A stretch of 64,000 bases of DNA from positions 11,904,001-11,968,000 of the forward strand of contig NC_048554.1 of the NCBI RefSeq assembly GCF_902806685.2, given 5' to 3'. A program made the translations under genes and the position numbers. The notes beneath the pieces were generated by a model. It saw only the letters and a list, made by a program, of their open reading frames with translations. It had not been told where the DNA came from and made no database searches. Below, piece by piece: positions 1 through 11,479 of this stretch (the first letter of the stretch is position 1; the number at the start of each line of letters is the position of its first letter). This stretch comes from Maniola hyperantus. Taxonomy: Eukaryota; Arthropoda; Insecta; Lepidoptera; Nymphalidae.

Positions 1-1172
1 CAGTCAATCAGTCACCTTTTCCTTTTATATATTAAGACTAACAAATGTGCGACAATTTCTTTACGGCCCACGAGTATAATAATAATTGCCAAAATCACCA
101 GCGTTTGGGACTTTCACGCGGTGTCGTAAATTCCAAAAGGGATCCTTTATCCCGCCTCCTTTTTTTCCTTTGTGGTCAGCCCTAAAGGGACGTAAAAATA
201 AAAAATCGATCAATTGCGAGTCGGACTCCCACACGAAGGGTTCTGTAGCTGTACCATCGTAGAAGAAATAACACGTTTTCATGGGGGCCATTTTGAAATG
301 TTCATTTTTGTTGTTATAGAAATATTCTATGAAAATTTCAGCTCTACCTATTACGGTTCACGAAATACAGCCCGCTGACAGACAGACGGACGGACGGATG
401 GACAACAGAGGCTTAGTAATAGGGTCCCGTTGGCACGATTCGGGTACGGAACCCTAAAAACGCGCAGCTATTCCAATATGAAAGGAACAAGTTTTCGGAG
501 GCAGTGGATGATCATTTCACTTGTTATATATTTTTATGGCTGTGGGCGATTGCCTTTCTTTCCTTAACGTTCTGTTACGTTTAATTATGCAAGAAACCTT
601 CAATATATTATGTTATTGTCTTTTTGTGTTTTCGTAACCTGATAGGGATATGGTACTTGATATTATGTTTGATAATGGATGTAGCTATTCTGTTAACTTA
701 TTTCTGTTTCTAAACGTTTGTGTAGCGAGGATGACCACAAAAAAATTGGGTGTTTAACCCCTAAATCACAGTCAAACAGGGAATTTAAAAAAATGCGTGC
801 TACGCACACTTGAAGTCCAACTACACGCGCTCGATAGATTAATTTTTTTGAAAATGAGTCCCCAATATATTTTTATCATATTAGTAAGTAAAAACGAAAG
901 CATTTAATGGATGGTACTCGATGAAATATGGCTGCCTCAAAGAGCTAATCCGCTTAGATTAGCTCTTTTGAGCCATCAGAATGTCAGAAGAACGGAAGGT
1001 TGGTGAAAGTGAAGTATGAACGTTACTTCTGTCCGGAAAAAGATTTAAGCAATTTTTCAAGTAGCGCTTAGAGGAAAATTATAAAAGAAATAAAGTTGGG
1101 CGTAATTATCTTTCTTGTCCTGGGTTCAAGCGCTTCCCTCTTTTTAATAAAATGTTTTGTTTTGTTTTTCAG
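1..1172 (+). other. Upstream intron of PTEN (5' end outside window)
   Basis: No coding exon seen. The stretch ends at the acceptor TTTTTCAG before 1173. Bases 1-30 match the 3' tail (CAGTCA...TTTATATATT) of the dispersed repeat that is more complete at 27780-27998. Bases 205-458 hold a dispersed repeat. Bases 928-976 form a hairpin of about 20 bp with a small bulge. Confidence 0.7.
205..458 (+). repeat. Dispersed repeat, family B (GGTTCCGT/ACGGAACCC type)
   Basis: Starts at GCGAGTCGGACTCCCACACG and ends at TACGGAACCCTAAAAA. It shares its two ends with the longer family A repeats (see 8739-9163), but its interior differs and includes CAGACGGACGGACGGATGG. A further 3' fragment of this type is at about 31775-31880. 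Confidence 0.7.
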
Positions 1173-4100
1173 GTACAATGGTGTGTTGCTACCTGCTGTA
1201 CAGCGGGCAGCAGGAGACGGCGGACAAGGCGCTGCAGTTCTACGGCACCAAGAGGACGCACGACCAGAAAGGTGTCACTTTTCTACATGTTACTCTTTGT
1301 CCCAGTTATATTGCTGAGGTCGTGAGGTATCACGCGCTTTCCATTCATGTGGCGGGCTCGCCACCCTGTCGCCAGTGGCGTGCAGGTCATAGAGGCATAA
1401 AAGCACTGCTTACCCTACCATTAGACATGTTCAAACTTATATGAAAGACTTTACAAAAAAAAATACTTACATAATTCATGTTAAATAATATTGTTAGTAT
1501 AACATTATTTAAAAAATAATACATAAAATAATTATTATTAAATAATAATATTAATATTACACACACCTCTTCTTCAAAAACTCGCGCACGCCCGTTCAAA
1601 ACGATCACGAGCGGTCGCGATTGTGATTGCGCGGTCGACATCGGACGAAAAAGCTGAGGACCGAAATGCTTACGGCTTACAAGAAAACGTTTATATGTGT
1701 GACACAATTCACCTCGAAATCTGTTAATGTGTGCGTCAAATGACCCGTCGTTAACGGGCCCAAATAAGCAGTACTTCTGTCCAATCACAAGAGAGAAATT
1801 TGTATCAGACATATTGTTTTGAAAACCGCGCGTGATTTAAATTCGTAAGTTCATGTAAACAAATGAGTATTTTATCTATTGCTATAAAAACTATATTTAT
1901 TATGATTCTCTACTTTTTCAATGTTGTTAATTTATTGATATTATTTTATTTTCCATAAATTTAAGTACGTTTTAAATTCTAAGAAATTATAAAGTTTGTG
2001 TTTTGATTTTGTATTTTCGCGCCGTCTCCGCGCGAAGTGCGCACTGCGCGGCGCGCGCTTTCTGTTGTCAGTTTGGCACTCGAGCTGTTTTCAAGAAAGT
2101 TTGTTTGTTTTGATCGACAACAAGAATAGTTTTCTTTGTAAAAAGTGAATATTACTTGCAGGTTATGTGTGTGAGATCTTATTAGTGTACCTAGTGATAA
2201 CAGAATGATTAAATTGGTATTGTTCGCTAATCAATTTAACAAGCGTTGGAAACGTTGAGGTTATTATATCTCCGGTTCAGAACTTTTTCGAATCTAGGTA
2301 AGTAAGTGATAAATATAATCAATTTAGGGTTTGTTTATATACTATACACGATCGTTACCACAATAATCAAAATATTCTGACGTAGATTTACCGAGTCGAT
2401 TTAATTAGAATTCCCTAAATTAGTATAGCCTACCTAAACAACTAACTACTCCTTATAATGAACAATCTGATTTTCTTTTTTAAAATGAACTATTGTGTTT
2501 ACTTAAGGACTTGTACCTACCTGTATTTACCTATTAATTTAACTACCTAATTGTTAGGGTTCCGTACCTTAAAAGAAAAAACGTAACCCTTATAGGATCA
2601 CTGTGTTGTTGTCTGTTTGTCTGTCAAGAAACCTACAGGGTACTTCCCGTTGACCTAGAATCATGAAATTTGGTAGGTCTTATAGCTGGTATTAGGGGAA
2701 AAATCTGAATAACGTGAATTTGTGGTTACATCACACAAAAAAAATTAAATTGTGGCCATAAACTAAATAATTAGTATTTTCAATTATCAAAGTAAGATAA
2801 CTATATCAAGTGGGGTATCATATAAAAGGGCTTCACCTGTGCATTCTCAAACAGATTTTTATTAATTTTTATGCATCATAGTTTTTGAATTATCGTGCAA
2901 AATGTCGAAAAATTGTGACTGCAGTACGGAACCCTTATTGCGCGAGCCTGACTCGCACTTGGCCGCTTTTGAGGGTTTATTAATGTCACTCTGCTGTCTT
3001 TCTATCCGTCTGTCATGGGTCCCTAGCTCCTAGACGAAATGAGTTACAATCCTGAAATTTTGGTATTTGGTGTAGAATGTTTATTTTTTTTTTATTTTTT
3101 TAATGCCTACCCTAGCTTCAAACCTTGTGACCGCCACTGCCTGTCGCATATGACTTGAATGGGTGTAATTTTTAGTTTTAGATTTTAAATTGCTATCGAA
3201 TTTTATTGTAATAATAACCAAGATTCACGCCTTAAAATGCTCTCCGAAGCATGAAGGGTACGAAATAATCAAATTCGGACCTCCAAGATCAGGGCACCAT
3301 TGTGGCCGGAAGTTTATTATGCTCAGAATCGGCGTCTCTCTCAGACCTAGAAGTGTTATTTGTTAAGAAGGATCCACACCTGTTAGTGTAAGCTGAGCGT
3401 TTAAAGTTGCTCATCCTGAGTCACTCAGTGCGCAATAGGTATTAATTACGTGAGCGGCCTTTGATCAGAGATAAATACCGTCACAACGTCGCGCACTTTG
3501 TGCTGTGCAATGAGCCGTTCAACTTGATCCTCCTTTAGAGAGCAGCATTCATTATCGAGATTTAATATAGCGCAGCGCCATCTAGTCGACACTTCGGAAC
3601 TAACTCGTGACGCGTTACTGCAGGCGTGACAATTCCGTCGCAGCGGCGCTACGTGGACTACTACGCGGCACTGGTGCGCGGCGGGCTGGCGTACCGCGCG
3701 ACGCGCGTGCACGTGCGCGAGCTGCTCATGTCGCCGCCGCCCGCGCTCGCCGGCTCACAGTGCACGCTCGAGGTCACCGTCACGCAGCCCAAGGAGAAGC
3801 CCGAGCTGACGTTCAAGGTAGAGATGGGCATTATTGCTGCTCTTAAACCATTTTCAATTAGTGAAATGGTTTTTGTTTCTTCACAGGTGTTTTTTTTTTC
3901 AATTTTCAAATTTTCGCACCTACAATGGTTTGCTACATTAATTTTACTTGATGTTTACGTAGAGATGAGAGTGTACTCGCTCGCACAATCTTAGCGTCTT
4001 TGCTCGCGTCGATGGCGAAGCGCGCACGAATTCAAATGTAAATTTTCAAACCTTTATTTACAGTAAAGTAGCAAGAATGACATTTATAACTATGTAAAAG

Positions 4101-6753
4101 GCTTTCCACGTGGTTTTTCACATGCTACCTGTGAATTGGCTGTCTCCGAAGTTAACTCAAACTTCTGAATTCTGTTAAGTATAATGTATTTATCTTTCTT
4201 TATGCGCAGGCGTCGCTGGGCTCGCACGAGCTGCGGCGCGACGGCACGGGCGCGGCTGGCAGCGGCGCGGCGCGCGTCGTAGCAGCAGCCTGCACGCCGC
4301 TGGCGGGTGACGTCCGCGTGGACGTGTACTGCAAGCCCAAGATGATGATGCGCAAGGAGCGCCTCTTCCACTTCTGGTTCAACACCTTTTTCGTCACCGC
4401 CTGCGTGGGCGCCGAGCCGGTTCCCGCGCCCGTCGACAGTGAGAACTTTTTCTTGTACGCTTGTCCTGGCAGCCAAACCCCTGCTAAGAAAGGATTTTCA
4501 GAAATTCAGCCCAAGCAAAGCTGAGGCAGGGCAGATCAGTTCGTAATCATCTAATCAATACACACAAAGTATGTTTTATATTTATTTTGCAAATATTTTA
4601 TTATATTTTTATTTAAAAGTTTTTTTTATTTTATTCAGATACAAGTTAGCCTTTGACTGCAATCTCACCTGGTGGTAAGTGATGATGCAGTCTAAGATGA
4701 TAGCGGGCTAACCTGGAAGGGGTATGGCAGTTTTTATTTAACCCATACCCCTTTGGTTTCTACACGGCATCGTACCGGAACGCTAAATCGCTTGGCGGCA
4801 CGGCTTTGCCGGTAGGTGACTCTTTGGTGTACCCCAGGGTAGAATGCTCGGTCCGATTCTTTTTCTGATATACATTAATGAATTGATGGTACTGGGCAGT
4901 ATATCATGTGTGAAGTAAGAGAAAGCCACGTCGTTTATGAATAAACTTGTGATTCCACAGGTCCAAACCTCGAGACGTTCAAATTGACGCTGGACAAGTG
5001 GCAGTTGGATGACGCGCACAAAGACAAGCAGCATAAACTGTACAGTCCCGACTTTAAGGTAATAACGTTTAGCCACTCTCAACGGAGACTAGCCAACTAC
5101 CAAAGAGATATACAGTGTATTACAGTGCACAAGTGTGCACAAACAGGTGCACTGTCATATGTTTGATGGGACGAGAACCATCCTTTAATTTTCTACAGGC
5201 TTTTTTGACCGAAAAACCCAATCACTTTAGATGTCTTAACTCTTAACAATGTATGTATTTATATCTACATGTCATTAAGTCCCAACGGCGCTTAGTGGGG
5301 CTTTTCTGGTCATGATATCTCATGGTTTGCAGCTGAATAAATAAGCCAGCTGCCAATAAGGCAGTCAAAATTTTGTTCTTATTTCCAGGTGGAACTTATA
5401 ATCCAAAAGCAGCCAGAATCCTCAACGTTCAGCGGGCACTCCGTCCGGGCTTCGCCATCGCTGTCATCTTGCGCTTCTTCCGGCTCTGAACCTGATACAG
5501 AGCCCGACGCGCATTGGGACTCCGGTGAGCGCCTCTGCCCCTCCTACCCGCCCTACCCATACCCCCACCCCTGCCCGCGCTGCCCCTACCTCTGCCCCAG
5601 CGATGATGACTACCCCGACCCACCCCACTACCCCAATGATGATAAACTATATATGAATGTCGATGATAGTTTAAGTACGCATAAAACTCTTCCATCTGAA
5701 CATCATTTTGATGATGGTAAATTGTATATGACTGTCGATAATTATAGTTTAAGTGCAAATAAAGTTTCTTCACCCGAAAATTATTCTGATGATGCTAAAC
5801 TATGTATGAACATTGATGATAATACTTTAAGTGCGAATTGTCTATCCGATTATAAATCTAATGATGGTAAACTATATATGAATGTTGATAATAGTGAAAA
5901 TAAAGCTCCTGAGTTTGTTGAATACGATGATGTTTTCACTAAAACGCAAGAACGTCGTATTGTACGCGAGTCGAGTAAATCAGATGACTCTAGTCAATCT
6001 GCTGACATTGATGAGGAATTATGTTCCAATACACTTCAACATAGTGTTAACGTTGCGCAGGATGCACGAAAATCTAATAATATTAATAAATTAGGTAGGA
6101 ACCATATCGATAAGGCTAGGGACCGGAATGCTAAATCTGTATTCAATGCTAATGGCTTAAGTACAAGTAAATCCACTTATCCTACCAACAATGAATCGTG
6201 TACGTGTAAATTAGTACAGCTCGATAGAATGACATCTTTCGCGAACCACCTTGAAGACAATGACAAAAATTTATATACTGATAAATTTGAACTACCTGTT
6301 AATACTAATTTGTTTATGGACAAACCTGAATATGATTATAATTTGCATAGACAAATGGTTGAAACTAGTAATACGAATATGAATAAAGTCGATTATCCAG
6401 TTAATACAATTACTACAGGTAAAACACTAGAATACCCAATTACTGATAAAAATAGTCCTCTTTATACTAAAGAGCCTGAATATTTAGATGGCACTAATAT
6501 TTATACAGACACACCTGAATATTCAGAAACAGAAAAACCTCCCGAATATCCAGTCGGGATGGAAAAGCCTCCAGAATATCCGGTAGAAAGTAAAAAAGAT
6601 TTCAAAGCCGAGGAATTTAGTAAAAAGGATAAGAAATGTAAATATGGATCTAGGCCTCGACTTTCGCTAGGCGACATGAGAGCGTCTTGGAGAGAATTTA
6701 GCGGGAAATTCGGCGAGAATAGGAAGAAAAAACACAAGGACGATCGCCAGTGA
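1173..6753 (+). CDS. Pten: PTEN lipid/protein phosphatase, 5' partial (five exons)
   Basis: Exons 1173-1271, 3624-3817, 4210-4438, 4961-5058 and 5389-6753 join in one frame with GT-AG introns and encode 660 residues ending at TGA 6751-6753. PTEN removes the 3-phosphate from PIP3 and opposes insulin/PI3K signalling at the plasma membrane. The first exon opens with TMVCCYLLYSG, which in PTEN directly follows the HCxxGxxR catalytic loop, so that loop lies upstream of the window. The TI-loop (VTIPSQRRYVDYY) is in the second exon. The C2 domain includes the basic membrane loop KPKMMMRKER and FHFWFNTFF (4318-4395), then LDKWQLDDAHKDKQHK and SPDFK. The last exon finishes the C2 strand and then runs about 430 residues: an acidic SGSEPDTEPD stretch, a proline/tyrosine-rich part, four YMNV-type repeats, PEYPV repeats and a basic end. 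Human PTEN has only about 60 residues in its last exon and ends in a PDZ ligand, which I do not see here. Identity is very likely; exact borders are inferred. Confidence 0.95.
2020..2297 (+). promoter_or_regulatory. CpG-rich, promoter-like patch with an exon-like end inside the first PTEN intron
   Basis: Bases 2022-2062 are strikingly GC/CpG-rich in an AT-rich intron. An arthropod-type initiator (TCAGT) is at 2068-2072. A near-perfect splice donor (TAG|GTAAGTAAG) follows at 2298. The 228 bases between contain only short upstream ORFs. This could be an internal promoter with a non-coding first exon that splices to the exon at 3624. Only the motifs are seen; transcription is inferred. Confidence 0.35.
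2555..2970 (-). repeat. Dispersed repeat, family A (about 415 bp), reverse copy
   Basis: Runs from TAGGGTTCCGTACC to GACTCGCACTTGGCCG and is the reverse complement of the copy at 8739-9163 over its whole length. It lies in the first PTEN intron. Confidence 0.85.
4636..4830 (-). repeat. SINE fragment in a PTEN intron
   Basis: Matches the body of the longer SINE at 45945-46291, including CAGATACAAGTTAGCC, GCAGTCTAAGATGATAGCGG and GGCGGCACGGCTTTGCCGG. The tRNA-like head is missing, so the copy is truncated. It sits in the 4439-4960 intron. Confidence 0.8.
5638..5910 (+). repeat. Four tandem tyrosine repeats in the PTEN C-tail coding sequence
   Basis: Four units with the core K-L-(Y/C)-M-(N/T)-(V/I)-D-(D/N) have their K codons at 5644, 5719, 5797 and 5869, so the spacing is 75, 78 and 72 bases (about 25 residues). 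Cores read KLYMNVDD, KLYMTVDN, KLCMNIDD and KLYMNVDN, each preceded by D-D or N-D. Units one and four carry Y-x-N, the shape bound by Grb2-type SH2 domains when phosphorylated. Unit three has Cys in place of Tyr. Phosphorylation is inference. Confidence 0.85.
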
Positions 6754-7820
6754 TATTAAATTGTTCTCATAGACAGCGATAAAGGCCTGTATTATTCCTA
6801 CGCTGATGTCGGTCGCGTATACACGTTGTGTGCTTTTAAGTAGAGTGTCTTTCAAGCACGTGCTATACAAACCAAGTTTGATTGTATGAGGCGCGATTTA
6901 ATCACACTACTCTTCAACAACACTGTTGTTCTGCGCTGACTGAGTAGTACCTATGATGTACAGTACGCGCGACCGATCTTACGGGATCCTTAGTGCATAT
7001 GAACGCAACGCAAAAACGCAGCGTTAGTATGACGTCACACAATGCGTTACACAAAGAGACCCCTATCTTAGGCGTCATCCTGCGCGAAACAACATTGATT
7101 GATCATTTTGATAGCTTAGTTCACAATGGATGATTTTACAGGAGGAGGTTTAAAGTTCAGATTATAACTAGCATAAAAATAGTAGATAATCAATCAGTCA
7201 GGCCGAGAGCTGTGATCAGATACTAAACAAATTGTCTACTTTTTTAGTGTGAGTCGTAAAAAAACCTTCCAAAAACTTAAACATTATGTAGTTAGTGCAG
7301 TTGTGAACGTAAATTATCGAGTTGATTAAAATTGCGCAAATTGTTCAATCATACTGACGTCAAATAGATGCCCTAACATTCGCAATCGCATTAAATAATT
7401 AGGAAGTACAATTATGTGCTTGTATTATGATCTCGGTGGTATCATTTGATTTGGTTTGAGACTTGTTCACGGGAAAGATTCAATTTTACTGACGTCACTG
7501 ACTGTTTGACTGAGTCAATGATAAAAAAAAAAGAAATAGAAAACAAATTGAAGCTTCATTTAATATCAATGAAACTGGCTTTACTTATTTCCCGTTGAGC
7601 TGTTTAGGCAAAATATGAATGAGGCTTTAAGAGTTTTATCAATATATTATGTCAGACGTATTATTAATCACAAAATAGTAATTAATTGCAGCAGTCATGT
7701 CTGATGTCGTAACACAGAATTCTAAATTAGGTAATAGAAATGGTATTTGCTGTTCATTAATTCTTCTGTGCTTTCTGAAAAATTGTGTCACTGGTACAAC
7801 TCTAGCTACTCAAAAATAAA
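6754..7820 (+). other. Probable PTEN 3' UTR
   Basis: No ORF of note. The first AATAAA after the PTEN stop is at 7815-7820, so the 3' UTR may be about 1.07 kb. The stretch carries three perfect TGACGTCA palindromes (7030, 7355, 7490) and one TGAGTCA (7511). A short hairpin with 10-base arms is at 7850-7872. The end point is inferred. Confidence 0.4.
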
Positions 7821-8738
7821 GATATAATTATGTCTAGATGTATAAACCTATACTAGAGGTATGCCTCTAGTATCCAAAGCGACGTAAATTAAATTGTAAC
7901 GTCAAATATAATGCATCTAAAGTAAAGAATAGGAAATCTAATGACTTATTTGTCATCTATGTATCACTTAAAGATGACGCTGGAAAATTGCTGAAAATCA
8001 TCAATCATTGCTATAATTGCAGTTGTTGTGAGTGGCTGAATTTATGTCATTCTTGCTGCAACAATGCATTTCAGCCAATAGTGACCAATCAGAGGTGATT
8101 GCGATCGTCATACTGTAGGTATCATACTAACCCAAGTTTGCAAGGAAAATACTTTGAATACATAATTGCAGATCTTACAAAATCTATAAATATATTGAAT
8201 GAAAATTTATTTCCAGCAAAGATGGTCAGAATATGGTGAAATAACATTCCTATTCTTAGTTTGGACGCATTATACGTGTGTTTGTACAATAACGCGCTCT
8301 GATGCTTCACTAGTCACCTGCGCGACGAAAAGCTCACGTTTCTTTCCCATTTCTATATTTATTCTGAATTATGTGTCATTTTAATACACGATGATAATAT
8401 AATATAATAAATGCTAAGTGATCAAGTTAGGTAGGGTGTTATGTACAGATTATAATAATTATATGTTTTGTTTTAATTGTTATGTTATAATGTTTATTTG
8501 TTATTTTTAAAATGGATTTGTTTTACGAATTTTGACATTCATGTAGTAATAATGATTTTGGAAACCTTTTTTATTACTAAAATTTCAACAATTGTGTATG
8601 TTTAGCCAAAATTCAGATTTCCAAATTTGTTAGATGTTTTGAATTTTTATGGATGAAATGGCTGTTTTACGCCAGGGCAACACAGTGCGACATTGAGGCA
8701 TGCCACACTCCACGATGCTGCATGCTTCAAAATATAAT

Positions 8739-9163
8739 AAAAACCGGCCAAGTGCGAATCAGGCTCGCGCAACGAGGGTTCCGTACTACAGTCGTATTTT
8801 TACGACATTTTGCACGATAATTCAAAAATTATGATGCATAAAAATAAATAAAAATCTGTTTTAGAATGCACAAGTTAAGACCTTTCATATGATACCCCAT
8901 TTGATATAGTTATCTTACTAGAAATTTGAAAATACTAATTGTTAGTTCATGACCACAATTTAATTTTTTTTGTGTGATGTAACCACAAATTCACGGTTTT
9001 CAGATTTTTCCCCGAATGTCAGCTATACGATCTACCTACCTGCCAAATTTCATGATTCTAGGTCAACGGGAAGTACCCTGTAGGTTTCTTGACAGACAGA
9101 CAGACAAGAAAGTGATCCTATAAGGGTTCCGTTTTTCCTTTTGAGGTACGGAACCCTAAAAAT
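8739..9163 (+). repeat. Dispersed repeat, family A, most complete copy
   Basis: Starts AAAACCGGCCAAGTGCGA and ends TACGGAACCCTAAAAA. Internal landmarks are CATTTTGCACGATAATTC, GATACCCCATTTGATATAG, GTGATGTAACCACAAATTC and AGGTCAACGGGAAGTACCC. Other copies: 2555-2970 and 43168-43594 (reverse), 32162-32525 and 35475-35917 (forward), 42590-42796 and 45072-45412 (partial or diverged), and a 5' piece at about 52300-52360. No coding capacity. Confidence 0.9.
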
Positions 9164-10168
9164 GTAGCAAAACTCTTCAAATCGGCAGACTGTCATATTT
9201 CAATTCTACAGCACGATGTTGATCGCATGCTGCTTATGACCGCAAAATCAATGCTCTCATATTTTGTAGCATGCCGCATTGTGGCATCTTGTTACTCCGG
9301 CGTTTAACACGTCATACCGTAACATTTTGATTCTACAGCACGGTGTTGTGTTTGCATAAAATAGAATTCAGCTCAAGGCGGAAAATTAATGCTTTCATTT
9401 TGTAGCATGCTGCATTGTCGCATTTTGTTGCTTCGGCGTAAAACAGCCTTTAAGTACTTGTAATTGACGGGTTTATTTTAATGACAGATTTTTAAACACA
9501 ATGATCTCTTTCAATAATATAAAAATAAACTTTAATTGACGAAACAAATTTTAAATTTTGACAAATTTTCAATACAAAAACTGTCATAACGTGTTTTAAT
9601 TTCTTATTAAGCACTTAAACATATTTTTTTTACATTGCTTAGTGATTTAATCAATTCTAAAAAGAATGGTGAAATTCGTAAATAGATTCTTGTATAGGTA
9701 TTTCAGTGTAGGACGCTCTTATTCTTTCTGTTGTTATTTTATCTATTAACATCTTTTGAATTCGGTAGTTGACTACGTTAAGTCTATTACGTTAAGTAAA
9801 AATAAACTTATTTTTAGGGCAAAAGCCATATTAGGGATGATCCCATATGATCTAGGGAGACCTCTGCCCTGCAGAGCAACTGAAAATTAGCTTTATTACA
9901 ATTGGTATGAAATAAACAAACACTAAGAAGACTATGTGCTCTGTGTTTTGTTTTATCAATTTCAACCATATGCTAAAGTCGATAAAGATGAGTTTCAGTT
10001 GTTATCAACAAAAGCCGACGCGACGCTTCCATTATGCAAATCTGCGTTCTTCCTAAGTCAATTATCGAATTATTTTATCGATACGTGTGGCAACCCTAAA
10101 CGCTAATATTAATTTTGATTAGCGTTGGAATCCAAGTTTCGATTGTCAGTTTTCCAATTGAAAACGTA

Positions 10169-10388
10169 GGCTTATTCGTTAATTCACCCTAAAACAGTCA
10201 CCTAGGGTGTATACTCTGAAACTTTTTTCCGTCTATCCACCCTGGACTAAACAATGATATACGAATTTGCCGTCTACAGGTGGATAGACGAGACTCACGT
10301 TTTCGAGTATACACCCTAAAGCAGCCACCTAGGGTGTATGTTTCCGAGTATACACCCTAGATTTTAGGGTGGATAAATGCAATAAGCC
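10169..10388. mobile_element. MITE-like element with inverted ends and CACCTAGGGTGTAT units
   Basis: The left end GGCTTATTCGTTAATTCACCC is complementary to the right end GGTGGATAAATGCAATAAGCC with few mismatches. Inside, the palindromic unit CACCTAGGGTGTAT occurs at 10200 and about 10327, and GAGTATACACCCTA occurs at about 10304 and 10356. About 220 bp, no ORF. Confidence 0.7.
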
Positions 10389-10548
10389 AAAACATAATAC
10401 ATTTGGTTAGGTGTTTTTTGGAAAAAAAAACGTAGGGGATAAGAGTAGTGATATCAGATAGTGATCTCAAAAACCGATAACGAGTTTTTTATGCATAGCA
10501 TACCTAATGTAATTTGATAGAACAGCAAAAAATTCTAAGTAGCCTCTA

Positions 10549-10700
10549 TTTACCTCTCGCTCTGGTTTTACAATGCGTGAAAGAGATGGACATACGACGC
10601 GACTAACGTAACGTAATGTCATGTTTTTACCTCTCGCTCTGGTTCAATAATGGGTGAAAGAGATGGACTTTCGACACGACTAACGTGAAACGTAAGGTTA
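10549..10700. repeat. Tandem duplication of a 76-bp unit
   Basis: Unit one (10549-10624) and unit two (10625-10700) both begin TTTACCTCTCGCTCTGGTT and share GTGAAAGAGATGGAC and ACTAACGT, with about one in six bases different. No further units follow. Confidence 0.85.
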
Positions 10701-11313
10701 GACACCTTAGGCAGACGCGCTCCACTTTAGGCTGCATCATCAGTCATCATCTAATATATAGAGTGATTGCAGGCAAGCGCAAACCTATATAGTTTAAAAA
10801 GTAATACTTATTCTACTCCTACGAGTAAGGAGGGCTAGCACGGAACTTGTGATTATCACATTGAGTGATAGGGAGTGGTAGCAGATCAGGTACCAGATGA
10901 TTATAATCACGCCAGATACGTTAAAAAAAATCTGCTAAGCTCCAAAACATAGTTTTAGTTAGATTATAAATAAGTCAGCTACTGGCGTCGATTCTAAAGT
11001 TTTTTCGAAACTAAATATACAGAGTATCTGCGTCTTTTTTTAATATCGCTAAAAAAGGACGAAAAATGAATTTTAAATTTAAAGACCCTAAATTTAGTGC
11101 ACTCTGCTTTAAAAAATAGTTTCATTCGCGACTGGCACCTAAATGTCACGAGGTTTGGCAGTTCTAAATTAAATTAGGTTTGTATGTCCTTTTCTTATTA
11201 CATTGGTAAGAAAAAGATGCTAATACTCTAAAATTTAGTTGCGCTCAGAATCAGTACCAATAGCAAAAATTGTGATAGTCGACTTGACCATCACAACTTT
11301 CGTGCTAGGCTTT

Positions 11314-11465
11314 AGGCTGAGATTTAGAGAGCGCACTTTGACTTTGCTCAGATATAAGACACTGTTAAAACGAGACAGCGCTATACCTCTGGCATAAATC
11401 TGTCTAGTTTTAACTGAAACTTAAGTCTAAGCAAAGTCAAAGTGCGCTCTATAGATTTCAACCTC
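11314..11465. mobile_element. Foldback element, family P, copy 1
   Basis: Long arms pair across the element: GAGCGCACTTTGACTTTGCT on the left and AGCAAAGTCAAAGTGCGCTC on the right, with AAACGAGACAG and CTGTCTAGTTTTAAC further in. The copy folds into one long hairpin of about 150 bases. Five more copies lie within the next 15 kb. Confidence 0.85.
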
Positions 11466-11479
11466 AGTGTCGATGTAAT

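Noticed and set aside
1387..1812. 141-residue minus-strand ORF inside the first PTEN intron
   Set aside because: Composition follows AT-rich sequence, there is no known domain, and part of it overlaps a repeat piece shared with 57736-57832.
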